Below are positions 35,580 through 44,587 of a stretch of DNA of 64,000 bases, piece by piece. Position numbers and translations under genes: made by a program. Under the pieces are notes generated by a model that was not told the origin of the DNA, did not search any database, and saw nothing but the letters and a program-made list of their open reading frames with translations. Source of the stretch: Herbaspirillum sp. meg3 (GTDB taxonomy: Bacteria; Pseudomonadota; Gammaproteobacteria; Burkholderiales; Burkholderiaceae_D); contig NZ_CP022736.1 of the NCBI RefSeq assembly GCF_002257565.1, positions 2,356,001-2,420,000 of the forward strand, in the 5' to 3' direction. Numbering within the stretch: the stretch's first letter is position 1; the number at the start of each line of letters is the position of its first letter.

Positions 35580-36389
35580 TCAGGCCGTAAACCATTCGTT
35601 GCCGCGTTGCTCGAACTCTTGCGTGGACGTTTGGACAAATTTTCCTTCCTCGCCTTGCCAATGCATGCGTTCAACGGCAATGCGATGCGGCTCCACGCGC
35701 AAGACGTTGAACGAGTTTGCTTCACCGCGGCTGCGCGTGGAAGTGGCGGTGCCGGCTTGAACCACCAATGCGGAATAGCCCGCGATGTCGTAGCGTCCTG
35801 CGCTGCTCGCGGCGGAACTGGTATGCACGTGTCCGGCGAGCAGAACGTCGGCGCCGCAGATCGAAAATGCGCGCATGGCCGGCAAGGCTTTGCCGACCAG
35901 ATCGTGATGCTGAGGGCCGGGTGGCAGATCGAAGGGATGATGGGTGACGATGATCTTGACGACATGGTCGCCGACTGCCGCCAGCTCACGGCGCGCTAAT
36001 TCGATCTGGCGATCATTGACGCGCCCATCTTTAATGGTCAGTGAGCGCGCAGTATTAATGCCGATCACTGCAATCTCTTCATCGATAAAAATCGGCTGCA
36101 ACTGCTGCGTGATATAGCGGCGATATTTCGTCAACGGGCGGAAAAAACGCGCCATCACATTGAACAGCGGCACGTCGTGATTCCCCGGCACCACGATTTG
36201 CGGTTGCGGCAAGGCGTCGAGAAACTGGCGCGCCTCCATGAACTGTTCGGATTTTGCCCGTTGCGTCAGATCGCCGGAAACGACGATCAGGTCCGGTGCA
36301 ATCTCGTGTATCTGCGCAACGATGGGAGCAATCAGCGCCTCGTCGATGCGGCCGAAATGGAGGTCGGAGAGATGAACGATGGTACGCAT
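35580..36389 (-). CDS. Calcineurin-like metallophosphoesterase
   Basis: A 269-residue dinuclear metallophosphoesterase. The metal-binding motifs are in order: LSDLHFG, VVSGDLTQ, VVPGNHD, IIVTHHPFD and LLAGHVHTS. This is the cyclic nucleotide/UDP-diacylglucosamine-type fold, no signal peptide. The ATG lies 2 bases after the stop of the lipid kinase gene, so it is translationally coupled and probably works in the same lipid or phosphodiester pathway. The exact phosphoester is unknown. Confidence 0.88.
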   Translation of the reverse strand: MRTIVHLSDLHFGRIDEALIAPIVAQIHEIAPDLIVVSGDLTQRAKSEQFMEARQFLDALPQPQIVVPGNHDVPLFNVMARFFRPLTKYRRYITQQLQPIFIDEEIAVIGINTARSLTIKDGRVNDRQIELARRELAAVGDHVVKIIVTHHPFDLPPGPQHHDLVGKALPAMRAFSICGADVLLAGHVHTSSAASSAGRYDIAGYSALVVQAGTATSTRSRGEANSFNVLRVEPHRIAVERMHWQGEEGKFVQTSTQEFEQRGNEWFTA

Positions 36390-36391
36390 GA

Positions 36392-37375
36392 TCAAGCCTC
36401 CTCGGTAGTTGTGGACGTGGCATTGACCGGCGCCGGTGCGGTCGTGCCCGTATTGGGCACGATGACAGTCAGCGACGCGGGATTGATGCGATAGCGCAAT
36501 GGCGTCTGCATGATGTTGACTTCGCCGTCAGTAGCGACGCGTAGCCGTTTCGCGCGGCGAAGGTGGGTTTCAATTTCGATCTCGGTAGTGCTGAGTATGT
36601 CGAAATCCCGCGCTTCCTTCAGCTTGCCGAACAAGGCGTGCAGCGCCAGGCGCACCAGCCCGAGCCGGCCGGTGCGATGGCAGACATAGAGGCTCAGCTT
36701 GCCGGCGGAAAGGGTTTTGCGGGTGCCGATGTTAAGGCCATCCATCAGATATTCGTTGTTGCCGATAAAGACGAAGGGCGTGCGCCGATGATGTTCGGCG
36801 TTATCGATGCGTAGTCGCACATCGAGGAAGGGATACCGCCGCAACGCTTCCATGGCGGCCCAGCAGAAGGCCAGCCACTTGCCGCGCCCGAGGCGGCTTT
36901 GCTGTTTTTCCCGATCGCGCACGATGTCCGGATAGAGACCCAGGCTGGAGTTGTTGATGAACAGCACGCCGTTGACTTCGCCGGTATCGATGGCCAGCGG
37001 GCTGCCTTGGGCGACGGTGCGGATGGCATCCTCCAGTACGAGTGGAATGTGCAGGTCCTTGGCAAAATGGTTGAGCGTGCCCAGAGGCAGCACGCCGAAG
37101 GCTGACCGGCTGCCGGCGACTTTCGAGGCGACAGCGTTGACGCTGCCGTCGCCGCCACCGGCGACGACGATTTCCGCGCCTTCCTGTACGGCTTTCTCTG
37201 CCGCACTGATGAGTTGTGCGCCGTCTTCGGCCAGCGTGACGTGGGCTTGTATTTCGTAATGCTGGAAACCGTCGATGATGCGTTGGGCTAATTCTTGTGC
37301 ATGGCCGGCGCCGGCGTGGGCGTTGATGATGACGGCAATGTGGCGGGACGATTCTGGCTTTACTGTCATGGGCAT
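36392..37375 (-). CDS. Diacylglycerol kinase/YegS-family lipid kinase
   Basis: A 327-residue lipid kinase. The nucleotide-binding motif GGGDGSVNAV and the following LPLGTLNHFAKDL are the DAGK catalytic-domain signature; the C-terminal beta domain contains RVATDGEVN. A Thr/Pro-rich tail ends the protein. It would phosphorylate diacylglycerol, sphingoid base or phosphatidylglycerol. It lies 18 bases below a PAP2 phosphatase and is coupled to a phosphoesterase, a grouping that suggests turnover of lipid phosphate groups. Confidence 0.9.
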   Translation of the reverse strand: MPMTVKPESSRHIAVIINAHAGAGHAQELAQRIIDGFQHYEIQAHVTLAEDGAQLISAAEKAVQEGAEIVVAGGGDGSVNAVASKVAGSRSAFGVLPLGTLNHFAKDLHIPLVLEDAIRTVAQGSPLAIDTGEVNGVLFINNSSLGLYPDIVRDREKQQSRLGRGKWLAFCWAAMEALRRYPFLDVRLRIDNAEHHRRTPFVFIGNNEYLMDGLNIGTRKTLSAGKLSLYVCHRTGRLGLVRLALHALFGKLKEARDFDILSTTEIEIETHLRRAKRLRVATDGEVNIMQTPLRYRINPASLTVIVPNTGTTAPAPVNATSTTTEEA

Positions 37376-37393
37376 TCTATTAGCACTTCGGAA

Positions 37394-38110
37394 TCAGTTT
37401 GAAGACATTCGCGCCGATTGGTGCCGCTGTATCGTAAAAATAATCGTTGTCCAAAAAGCAACCCATCCCCAGCCTTCCAGCATGGCGGCGATCACGTCGC
37501 TAAAGAAATGTGCGCCGAGATAGATACGGCTTAGCCCTGTCAGCGCAGTCAGCGCAACTGCTGCGGCAACGACAGGCAAGCGTCGTTGTGCGCCGGCCGG
37601 CTGCGTCGTCAGCCAGGCCGCCAGCACGCTGTAGAACACTGCTGCACCGATGGTGTGACCGCTTGGAAAGCTGTAACTTTGCAAGACCAGAATAGGCTGG
37701 TCGAATTGCGGTCGCATGCGCTGGAAGATGAATTTCAATCCATAGTTAAACAGCATGCCGCCCGGCACCGATACGAGCAGAACCAGCAACCACACCCAGG
37801 CTTTGTCGCGGATCAGCCGCGCTGCCAGCAGGGCGCTCATGGAAAGAATCCCGATGGTGCCGTGCAGATGGGTGAAAGCCAGCACGGCAATCGTCAAGTT
37901 GCTGGAAGCACGGACGTGAAACCAGTCGGCAATCCGTTGATCGAGATCCGGCAGGGTGCCTGGGCGAAGCGCGTGCAAGGCGACCAGCGCAAACAACGCC
38001 ATAGTGCAGAGTGCAGTCAGGATGCCGGTGGTCAGCGGCAGGCCGAGATAATGATCCCGGGCCAGCCGGGCTTGCAGGAAGGATGGTTTGACTGTGTCTT
38101 GATTGGCCAT
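37394..38110 (-). CDS. PAP2 family lipid phosphatase
   Basis: A 238-residue six-helix membrane phosphatase. All three PAP2 signatures are present: KFIFQRMRP, PSGHT, and SRIYLGAHFFSD. Its active site would face the periplasm and it could dephosphorylate phosphatidic acid, undecaprenyl diphosphate or a similar lipid. It is the first of three closely spaced minus-strand genes (PAP2, lipid kinase, phosphoesterase). The preceding Fnr-type gene is 44 bases upstream. Confidence 0.92.
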   Translation of the reverse strand: MANQDTVKPSFLQARLARDHYLGLPLTTGILTALCTMALFALVALHALRPGTLPDLDQRIADWFHVRASSNLTIAVLAFTHLHGTIGILSMSALLAARLIRDKAWVWLLVLLVSVPGGMLFNYGLKFIFQRMRPQFDQPILVLQSYSFPSGHTIGAAVFYSVLAAWLTTQPAGAQRRLPVVAAAVALTALTGLSRIYLGAHFFSDVIAAMLEGWGWVAFWTTIIFTIQRHQSARMSSN

Positions 38111-38154
38111 GCGTTTGTGGTTGTGTTGAAGTCCTTTGCCGGTTCTACGGCAGA

Positions 38155-38919
38155 TCAGCAGGCCGGCGTACCCAGCGCAATCGACCGCAGCGCAGGCAAG
38201 TCCAGCAGTTCCAGATCGCGATGATTCACGTCGACGATGCCGTTCTTCTTGAAGCTGGACAACAGGCGACTGACGCTCTCGACGGCGAGGCCAAGATAAT
38301 TGCCGATTTCTTCACGCGTCATCCGTAGCTGGAAGCGCGTGGCCGAATAGCCGCGTGTGGCATAGCGTGACGACAGGTTGACCAGGAAGGCAGCGAGTTT
38401 TTGCTGGGCGCTCATGTTGTTGAGCGCCAGCATGACGCCTTGCTCGCGTGAGATTTCCTTGCTCATGATGCGGTGAAACTGGCGCAGCAACACGGGCATG
38501 TCCTGAAACAGGGCTTCAAGCTGGCCGAACGGGATCTCGCAGACTTCGCTGTCTTCCAGCGCCACGGCCTCGCATTGGTGGCGGCTGGTGCCGATGGCAT
38601 CCATGCCCAGCAACTCGCCGGCCATCTGGAAACCGGTGATCTGCTGGCTTCCATTGCTGTTCATCTGATAGGTCTTGAAATGGCCCAGGCGAATTGCGTA
38701 CAGCGTATTGAAGGTATCGTCCATGCGGTACAGGCTTTGATCGCGTTTGACGCGGCGACGGCGCCCGATGATCTGATCAAGGCGAAGCATGTCGGCTTCA
38801 TCCAGGCCCATGGGCAGGCACAACTGGTGCATGCTGCACGCAGCACAACCTGCCTGAAGCGCCTGGACGGTAAGCATTGGTGCGGTCAATATCGGCGCGG
38901 TATTGGTGGAACTGGACAT
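38155..38919 (-). CDS. fnr: Crp/Fnr family regulator, FNR-type with Fe-S cysteines
   Basis: A 254-residue oxygen-responsive regulator. The cysteine pattern C25-x2-C28-x5-C34 together with C116 matches the four ligands of the FNR 4Fe-4S cluster. The cyclic-nucleotide-binding-like fold follows, then a C-terminal HTH (MTREEIGNYLGLAVESVSRL) with the E/S/R residues that read TTGAT half-sites. It should activate anaerobic or microaerobic genes when the cluster is intact. I did not find a clear TTGAT-N4-ATCAA box in its own upstream gap. Confidence 0.92.
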   Translation of the reverse strand: MSSSTNTAPILTAPMLTVQALQAGCAACSMHQLCLPMGLDEADMLRLDQIIGRRRRVKRDQSLYRMDDTFNTLYAIRLGHFKTYQMNSNGSQQITGFQMAGELLGMDAIGTSRHQCEAVALEDSEVCEIPFGQLEALFQDMPVLLRQFHRIMSKEISREQGVMLALNNMSAQQKLAAFLVNLSSRYATRGYSATRFQLRMTREEIGNYLGLAVESVSRLLSSFKKNGIVDVNHRDLELLDLPALRSIALGTPAC

Positions 38920-39024
38920 ACTGTTTTGTGCTCCTCAGCAATAACATAGTTGCGAGCTTGTCTGGCTTGATCTGGCCTGGCGGCAGGGTAGCTTGCTTAA
39001 TAATTACATAATCTTGGTAAGAGT

Positions 39025-39555
39025 TTACTTGATTAGCTTAAGTACTTCGCGAAATAAGGGGTGGCGGCTGTCTCGCATCCATTCGAACGCCACCATCTCC
39101 AGCGTCACCAGATGCGCGCCGGCCTGTGCCAGACGGGTGAAGGCCGCGTCGCGGTCGGTGATCTTGCGCGAACCCGTGGCGTCCGTCACTACCCATACAC
39201 GATAACCGTTCTGCAGCAGCGTCATCGCGGTTTGCAGCATACAGACGTGTGCTTCGCAGCCGCTGATGACGACTTCCTTGCACGCCGACAAAAAGGCCGC
39301 CGGCAGACCGTCGACACAGGCGTCGAAGTGCGTCTTGACCAAGGTGCGGTCGCACAGGCGTTTGATGTCGGGATGATTCACGCCCAGTTTGTCGGGAGTC
39401 TGTTCGGTCGCAATGACCGGCAGGCCGAGAAGGCTGGCGATGGTCGCCAGTTTGATGTTCTGCGCCAGGACGGCAGCGCCGTCGTGGATGGCAGGCATCA
39501 GCTTTTCCTGCACGTCGATGATCAGCAAGGCGGATTCATTGGCATTCATCAGCAT
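39025..39555 (-). CDS. Isochorismatase-family cysteine hydrolase
   Basis: A 176-residue hydrolase of the isochorismatase/nicotinamidase fold. The catalytic triad is visible as D14 (LLIIDVQEKL), K74 (LVKTHFDAC) and C105 (SGCEAHVCML). Substrates in the family include nicotinamide, ureidoacrylate and isochorismate; close relatives are annotated as YcaC-like hydrolases of unknown substrate. The ATG at 39555 is six bases after GAGGAG; a GTG two codons earlier is too close to that site. Divergent from an MFS transporter gene across a 186-base gap. Confidence 0.88.
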   Translation of the reverse strand: MLMNANESALLIIDVQEKLMPAIHDGAAVLAQNIKLATIASLLGLPVIATEQTPDKLGVNHPDIKRLCDRTLVKTHFDACVDGLPAAFLSACKEVVISGCEAHVCMLQTAMTLLQNGYRVWVVTDATGSRKITDRDAAFTRLAQAGAHLVTLEMVAFEWMRDSRHPLFREVLKLIK

Positions 39556-39741
39556 AAGCACTCCTCAGGTGTTCTTCCGCATGGGTTCGCACGGCCGCGC
39601 CGGAGGCGTTGGCAGAAATTGAAAGTTTTGTGTCATTGACGACATTGTGCGTGGATTCGACAATTTCACTTGCATATCCGTGTCGGCAGTTGTTGAGCCG
39701 ACTTTCGCAGAGTCTAGCTAATTTCAGTATAGGGATGGAAC

Positions 39742-41043
39742 GTGAGCTTGCCAAAATCACATCAAGATCAACATGATAGCCAGCCTTCCTTGAGCGAGGC
39801 TCGTGAGGATTACAAGGCTGATGAAACAGGCGGCGTCACGGCAGGGTATCGCAATGCCCGTATCTTGGCTATATGCCAGGGCTTGTTCACTTGCGCTATC
39901 TCGATCGATCTGACCCTGACCGCGCTGACCGGCTATCAGTTGGCTCCCGACAAGTCGCTGGCGACTTTACCTTTCGCCTTGATTACTGTGGCCGGCGCGG
40001 TCGTGACGTGGTTCGCGGCTTTTCTGATCCAGCGGCTGGGACGGAGGCTCAGTTTCGCGCTGGGCGCGCTGGCAGGGGCTGTCGGCGGGGCCATTTCAGT
40101 GTGGTCGGTGTTCAATGGGCATTTCTGGAGTTTTTGTATCGGCACGGCGGGCGTCGGCGTGTTTCAGGCCTTTGCCCAGTACTACCGGTTAGCCGCCGCC
40201 GATGCGGTCGGGCCTGAACTCAAGAGCAGGGCAATTTCCACCGTACTCACCGGCGGCGTGATTGCTGCGGTGCTGGGGCCGGCGCTCGCCGCTTGGAGCA
40301 AAGACTTGTTTCCGACAGCCTTGTTTTCCGGCGCCTATCTGATGGTGGCCTTGCTCAGCCTGCTGTCGATGATCGTGTTGCTGGCGTTCTACCGCGATGT
40401 GGAAAATATCGACGCCGCCATCGACACAGCCATGTCCGCATCACAAGCGCCGCCGCGTTCAACCGGTGAAATCGCACGTCAGCCGGTGTTCATCGCGGCG
40501 CTGGCAAACAACGTCGTCGGCTCAATGGTGATGATGTTCATCATGACCGCCGCACCCTTGGCTGCGGTGGCTTGCCATCACGGTATCAATGATGGCGCCA
40601 ACATCATTCAGTGGCATCTGGTCGGGATGTACGCGCCGTCGTTCTTTGCCGGTCACTTGATCAAACGCTTTGGACTGGGGCCGATTGTGCTCAGCGGCGT
40701 GGTGCTGAATCTGGCGTGCGCGCTGATCGCTACGGCGTCGACGACTTTGCCGGCGTTCTATGTCGCCTTGCTGTGCCTGGGCATCGGCTGGAATTTCATG
40801 TTCGTCGGCGGTACGACCTTGCTGGCGCAATCGTATCGTCCCAACGAGCGTGCCAGGGCGCAGGGGCTGTCGGAATTTTTACGCTATGCTGCTACCGCGC
40901 TGGCGACGCTGGCTGCGGGGCCGCTGCTGGAGCACTACGGCTGGCAGGCGCTCAACATCGCCATCTTGCCTTTGCTGGCAGTGTGCGCGATTCTCAGCAT
41001 GCGCTGGATGGCGGCAGGCTCCAAAAAAACCGTTGTGGCCTGA
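39742..41043 (+). CDS. MFS transporter
   Basis: A 433-residue major facilitator protein with about 12 hydrophobic helices after a 35-residue polar N-terminus. The loop between helices 2 and 3 (IQRLGRRLSFALG) carries the MFS motif A-like basic pattern, and a cytoplasmic middle loop (about 225-245) separates the two halves. Members of this branch are YbjJ/multidrug-like permeases of unknown substrate. The start is GTG at 39742; it lacks a strong ribosome-binding site. A GlxA-type regulator gene follows 50 bases downstream. Confidence 0.87.
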   Translation: MSLPKSHQDQHDSQPSLSEAREDYKADETGGVTAGYRNARILAICQGLFTCAISIDLTLTALTGYQLAPDKSLATLPFALITVAGAVVTWFAAFLIQRLGRRLSFALGALAGAVGGAISVWSVFNGHFWSFCIGTAGVGVFQAFAQYYRLAAADAVGPELKSRAISTVLTGGVIAAVLGPALAAWSKDLFPTALFSGAYLMVALLSLLSMIVLLAFYRDVENIDAAIDTAMSASQAPPRSTGEIARQPVFIAALANNVVGSMVMMFIMTAAPLAAVACHHGINDGANIIQWHLVGMYAPSFFAGHLIKRFGLGPIVLSGVVLNLACALIATASTTLPAFYVALLCLGIGWNFMFVGGTTLLAQSYRPNERARAQGLSEFLRYAATALATLAAGPLLEHYGWQALNIAILPLLAVCAILSMRWMAAGSKKTVVA

Positions 41044-41093
41044 TCAGTAGCCATAGCGCGCGGCATCATTTACTTCAGAAACACGGGAATATC

Positions 41094-42086
41094 ATGAAGC
41101 ACGGTAAGACCTTGCGCGTTGTCTTGTTGGCCTATCCGGGCATGAACCTGATCGACCTCAGCGGTCCGCTGCAAACCTTCGTGACCGCCAGCCGTACCGC
41201 ACTGTCCGCAGGCGTGAGCGAGCCGCGCCCCTTGTATGAAGTCCATGTCTTGTCCTCGCAAGGCGGTCCGCTGCTGACGGGGGCAGGTCTGACCGTGATG
41301 ACGGAGCCGCTGGAAGCTTTCGAAGGCCAAAGCATGGACACGCTGATCGCACCGGGCGGCAGTATCGGCGAAACCTTTCAGGCCGATCCGGCATTGGTGG
41401 CATGGATAGGCCGTCATGCCGGTAAGGCGCGCCGGGTGTGTTCCGTCTGCACGGGCGCATTTCTGCTTGCCGCCGCGGGATTGCTAAAAGGCAGACGCGT
41501 GACTACGCACTGGGACTGGGCCTTGCGGCTGCAACAGCAATATCCGGACATCGACGTCGACCCTGAACCGATCTTCATCCGCGAAGGGGATGTCTGGACC
41601 TCGGCCGGCGTCACGGCCGGCATCGATCTGGCGCTGGCACTGGTGGAAGAAGACTATGGGCACAAGGTCGCGATAGCGACGGCGCGGCAACTGGTGATGT
41701 TCATCAAACGGCCGGGCGGGCAGTCGCAGTTCAGCGTGCCGCTGGTGTCGCAATCATCCGAAAACGCGCGCTTCGCCGAGCTGCACGCCTGGATTGCCTC
41801 TAATTTGAAAAACGACCTGCGGGTGGAAAATCTCGCCAACCGCGTCAACATGAGTCCGCGTACTTTCGCACGTACTTATGTCGCCGAGCAAGGGCGCACG
41901 CCAGCCAAGACGGTCGAGACGATGCGATTGGAAGCCGCTTGCCGCGCACTGGAAGAAACCGACCTGCCGCTCAAGAGCATCGCCACCGAAACCGGCCATG
42001 GCGAAGAACAGAACCTGCGGCGCGTGTTTCAGCGCCAGCTTGGCGTGAGCCCGGCGCAGTACCGCAGCCGGTTTTCTGCGCACTAG
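41094..42086 (+). CDS. GlxA family transcriptional regulator (DJ-1/PfpI domain + AraC HTH)
   Basis: A 330-residue regulator. Residues about 8-185 are a DJ-1/PfpI-like class I glutamine amidotransferase fold with the nucleophile-elbow-type Cys in VCSVCTGAFLLAAAG. Residues about 225-325 are an AraC HTH (DLRVENLANRVNMSPRTFAR and IATETGHGEEQNLRRVF). Related regulators control amine and amino-acid catabolism (glycine betaine, carnitine, arginine). It could regulate the upstream MFS gene. The ATG at 41094 begins the domain; longer in-frame readings overlap the MFS gene and are rejected. Confidence 0.9.
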   Translation: MKHGKTLRVVLLAYPGMNLIDLSGPLQTFVTASRTALSAGVSEPRPLYEVHVLSSQGGPLLTGAGLTVMTEPLEAFEGQSMDTLIAPGGSIGETFQADPALVAWIGRHAGKARRVCSVCTGAFLLAAAGLLKGRRVTTHWDWALRLQQQYPDIDVDPEPIFIREGDVWTSAGVTAGIDLALALVEEDYGHKVAIATARQLVMFIKRPGGQSQFSVPLVSQSSENARFAELHAWIASNLKNDLRVENLANRVNMSPRTFARTYVAEQGRTPAKTVETMRLEAACRALEETDLPLKSIATETGHGEEQNLRRVFQRQLGVSPAQYRSRFSAH

Positions 42087-42098
42087 CATCAACAATCT

Positions 42099-43025
42099 CT
42101 ATTCGATGACGCTGATCCCATCCAGCGTCTTCAACGCCGCCAGCGAGTCCAGCCACCATGACAAGGCCGGCCCCGCGCGATAGTCGGGCCGGTAAACACA
42201 CTGGATCGGCAGCGCCATGCCTTCCGGCGCATGCTGCGAGGTCAGGATTCTGACCAGCTTGCCGTTTTGCAGATCGTCTTTCACCACATGCTGCGGCATG
42301 TAACCCCAGCCCATGCCGGCGCGCAGCAGGGCGTGTTTGGTGCCGAGATCGCTCATGCGCCAGGACAGGCGCGAGTGCACCGAGAAATCCTGACGTGCCG
42401 TCAGTTCGCTGCGGTCGCTGAGCACCAGTTGCGTCTGTTGCGCCAGCAGCTTGTCGGGGATTCGTCCTTTGACTGCCGCCAGCGGATGCTGGGGCGAGAC
42501 GACGCCGACCACCATCACGCTGGGCAGGCTCACGCGCAACAGATTGGGTGGCGTGGTCGGCAGGGTGCCGAGAATGCCGAGCATGGAGCGGCCGTCGAGC
42601 ACGCGTTCCGCTACAGCGCCCAGCGCTTCGATTTCCAGTCGCACCGTCACAGCAGGAAAGGCGTCGCGAAAGCGCCGCAGCAGATCCACCAGACAGTCGG
42701 TGGGAAAGAACACGTCCACCGCCAGCGCCACTTCCAGCTCCTGTCCCTGTGAAAACGCATTGGCGCGCACCTGCAGCGAGTCCACCTGATCCAGTACCTG
42801 GCGTGCGTCGCGCAGCAAGGCTTCGCCCGCGTCCGTCAGTTGCGGACGGTAACCACTGCGGTCGAACAAGGAGACATTGAGCTGGCTTTCCAGCGTGCCG
42901 ATGGCGTAGCTGACCGCCGACTGAGCGCGGGCAAGGATGCGGGAAGCCGCCAGAAAGCTGCCGCTGTCGGCGACCTGGACGAAGACGCGTAGCTGGTCGA
43001 GGGAGAAGCGTTCTATGTTCATCAT
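42099..43025 (-). CDS. LysR family transcriptional regulator
   Basis: A 308-residue LysR regulator: HTH SLDQLRVFVQVADSGSFLAA with LARAQSAVSYAIGTLE, then an effector domain from about residue 90. It is divergent from the DoxX-pirin-pirin operon across a 180-base gap that holds two adjacent palindromes, the classical layout for a LysR regulator and its target. LysR proteins next to pirins and DoxX often respond to quinone or electrophile stress; the effector here is unknown. Confidence 0.9.
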   Translation of the reverse strand: MMNIERFSLDQLRVFVQVADSGSFLAASRILARAQSAVSYAIGTLESQLNVSLFDRSGYRPQLTDAGEALLRDARQVLDQVDSLQVRANAFSQGQELEVALAVDVFFPTDCLVDLLRRFRDAFPAVTVRLEIEALGAVAERVLDGRSMLGILGTLPTTPPNLLRVSLPSVMVVGVVSPQHPLAAVKGRIPDKLLAQQTQLVLSDRSELTARQDFSVHSRLSWRMSDLGTKHALLRAGMGWGYMPQHVVKDDLQNGKLVRILTSQHAPEGMALPIQCVYRPDYRAGPALSWWLDSLAALKTLDGISVIE

Positions 43026-43033
43026 GGCAACAC

Positions 43034-43073
43034 TATCTATTTATTAGATATTGATTATAGAAAAATAATCAAT
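43034..43073. promoter_or_regulatory. Two adjacent palindromes, candidate LysR operator
   Basis: TATCTA-TTTAT-TAGATA (43034-43050) has the ATC-N9-GAT shape of a LysR box. It abuts ATTGATTAT (43050-43058) and ATAATCAAT (43065-43073), perfect 9-base arms with spacer AGAAAA. Both lie just upstream of the LysR start and 130 bases upstream of DoxX. Confidence 0.6.
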
Positions 43074-43205
43074 TTCATGTTGCGCTTATTCGCATTATTC
43101 TTACTCTGCATTCTGATTCAAGAGTTTCAGAGTTTTAAGAGTTAAGCCTTACCAACCAAACACTTACTTGTACTTTATCCAAAACAATTTTTAGGGAGTT
43201 TCATC

Positions 43206-43586
43206 ATGACCATTTCCAAATCCACTTATACCTTCGGCCGCATCCTGCTGGCTTCGCTGTTCGTCGTCTCCGGCATTTTCAAGATCATCGGCTTTGCCGG
43301 CACGGTCGGCTACATGGGCAGCCTCGGTCTGCCGGTGCCGACACTGGCCGTCATCGTGACGATCTTCGTCGAAGTCGGCGCCGGTCTGGCACTGATGAGC
43401 GGCAGCCGTCTGGCCCGTCCGGCAGCGTTGCTGATCGCGATCTTCACCGTTGGCGCAACGCTGGCCGCACACCGTTTCTGGGCTGTTGATCCAGCTGCGA
43501 TGCAAGGCCAACTGACCAACTTCCTGAAGAACTTGTCGATCATCGGCGGTCTGCTGGTTTTCTGGTCGATCAAGCCAACTGAGTAA
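43206..43586 (+). CDS. DoxX family membrane protein
   Basis: A 126-residue protein with four hydrophobic helices and the DoxX signature region (RILLASLFVVSGIFKIIGF). DoxX-like proteins are membrane components linked to redox stress and, in some cases, thiosulfate:quinone or quinone-related chemistry. The ATG has GGGAG upstream. Two pirins follow on the same strand (125 and about 1000 bases downstream), and a LysR regulator is divergent, so it is likely induced together with them. Confidence 0.9.
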   Translation: MTISKSTYTFGRILLASLFVVSGIFKIIGFAGTVGYMGSLGLPVPTLAVIVTIFVEVGAGLALMSGSRLARPAALLIAIFTVGATLAAHRFWAVDPAAMQGQLTNFLKNLSIIGGLLVFWSIKPTE

Positions 43587-43711
43587 TTGAATAAGCTGGA
43601 TAGTTTGAACGAGCAGCAAAGGCATCAATCTGTAGCGTTTATCTGAAGTAGCAGGCGACGGTGGCCGTTCCGGCAGCAGTCGCCACAAGTACCCACAACA
43701 GGAGAAACACC

Positions 43712-44563
43712 ATGAGCACCACTTTTACCCGCCAGCTGGAACGGCTGGTCAACGGCATCCCGACCCAGGATGGCGCAGGTGTCAGCCTTACCCGCGTGCT
43801 GACCCATGATTTGCAACGCCGGTTGGATCCTTTCCTGATGCTGGACGCTTTTCACTCGGACAAGCCGGACGATTATCTGGCCGGTTTTCCCGACCATCCG
43901 CATCGCGGCTTTGAAACCGTGACTTACATGTTGCAAGGACGCATGCGCCATCGCGACAACGCCGGCAACGAAGGTCTGCTGGAACCGGGCGGCATGCAGT
44001 GGATGACCGCCGGCCGCGGCCTGGTGCATTCGGAGCTGCCGGAGCAGGAGGACGGGCTCATGAGCGGTTTTCAGCTGTGGGTGAACCTGGCAGGGCGCGA
44101 CAAGATGACGACACCGGCGTACAGCGACATTCCGTCGGCCGGCATTCCGGAAGTCTCGCCGCAGGATGGCCTGACCGTCCGTGTGCTGGCAGGCGAAGCC
44201 TTCGGCACCAAGGGCGCGGTAGAGCGTCCTACTACGGCGCCGCTGTATCTCGACCTGCATCTGGAGGCCGACAAACAGGTGGCCTTGCCGATTCCTGCGA
44301 CGCATAATGCCTTCCTGTATGTGTACGAGGGCGAGTTGCAGATTGGTGTGGACAAGCGTGTGGCAGCAGCAGGCCGCATGGCGATCCTGAGCAATACGCC
44401 CGGCGCCGAAGGTGTTGAAATCCATGCCAGCAAGGACAGCCGTTTTCTGCTGATCTCCGGCCAGCCGTTGAATGAGCCGATTGCACAGTGGGGACCGTTT
44501 GTCATGAACACGCGCGAAGAAGTCGAGCAGGCTATCGACGATTTTCGCGCCGGACGTTTCTAA
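43712..44563 (+). CDS. Pirin family protein (first of tandem pair)
   Basis: A 283-residue bicupin of the pirin family. The N-terminal metal-binding histidines lie in DHPHRGFETVTYML (His-x-His) and in MRHRDNAG/GRGLVHSELP, which would coordinate iron. Bacterial pirins such as YhhW act as quercetin 2,3-dioxygenase or as redox-responsive modulators. The ATG is preceded by AGGAG; an in-frame start 51 bases earlier is rejected. The second pirin starts 24 bases downstream. Confidence 0.9.
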   Translation: MSTTFTRQLERLVNGIPTQDGAGVSLTRVLTHDLQRRLDPFLMLDAFHSDKPDDYLAGFPDHPHRGFETVTYMLQGRMRHRDNAGNEGLLEPGGMQWMTAGRGLVHSELPEQEDGLMSGFQLWVNLAGRDKMTTPAYSDIPSAGIPEVSPQDGLTVRVLAGEAFGTKGAVERPTTAPLYLDLHLEADKQVALPIPATHNAFLYVYEGELQIGVDKRVAAAGRMAILSNTPGAEGVEIHASKDSRFLLISGQPLNEPIAQWGPFVMNTREEVEQAIDDFRAGRF

Positions 44564-44587
44564 TCTTTACTTTTTAAAAGGACCGCC

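Noticed and set aside
38920..39024. FNR box search upstream of the Fnr-type gene
   Set aside because: I found single TTGAT half-sites but no TTGAT-N4-ATCAA arrangement.
40611..41093. Upstream extension of the GlxA-type regulator
   Set aside because: It lies inside the MFS gene in another frame; the DJ-1 domain begins at 41094.
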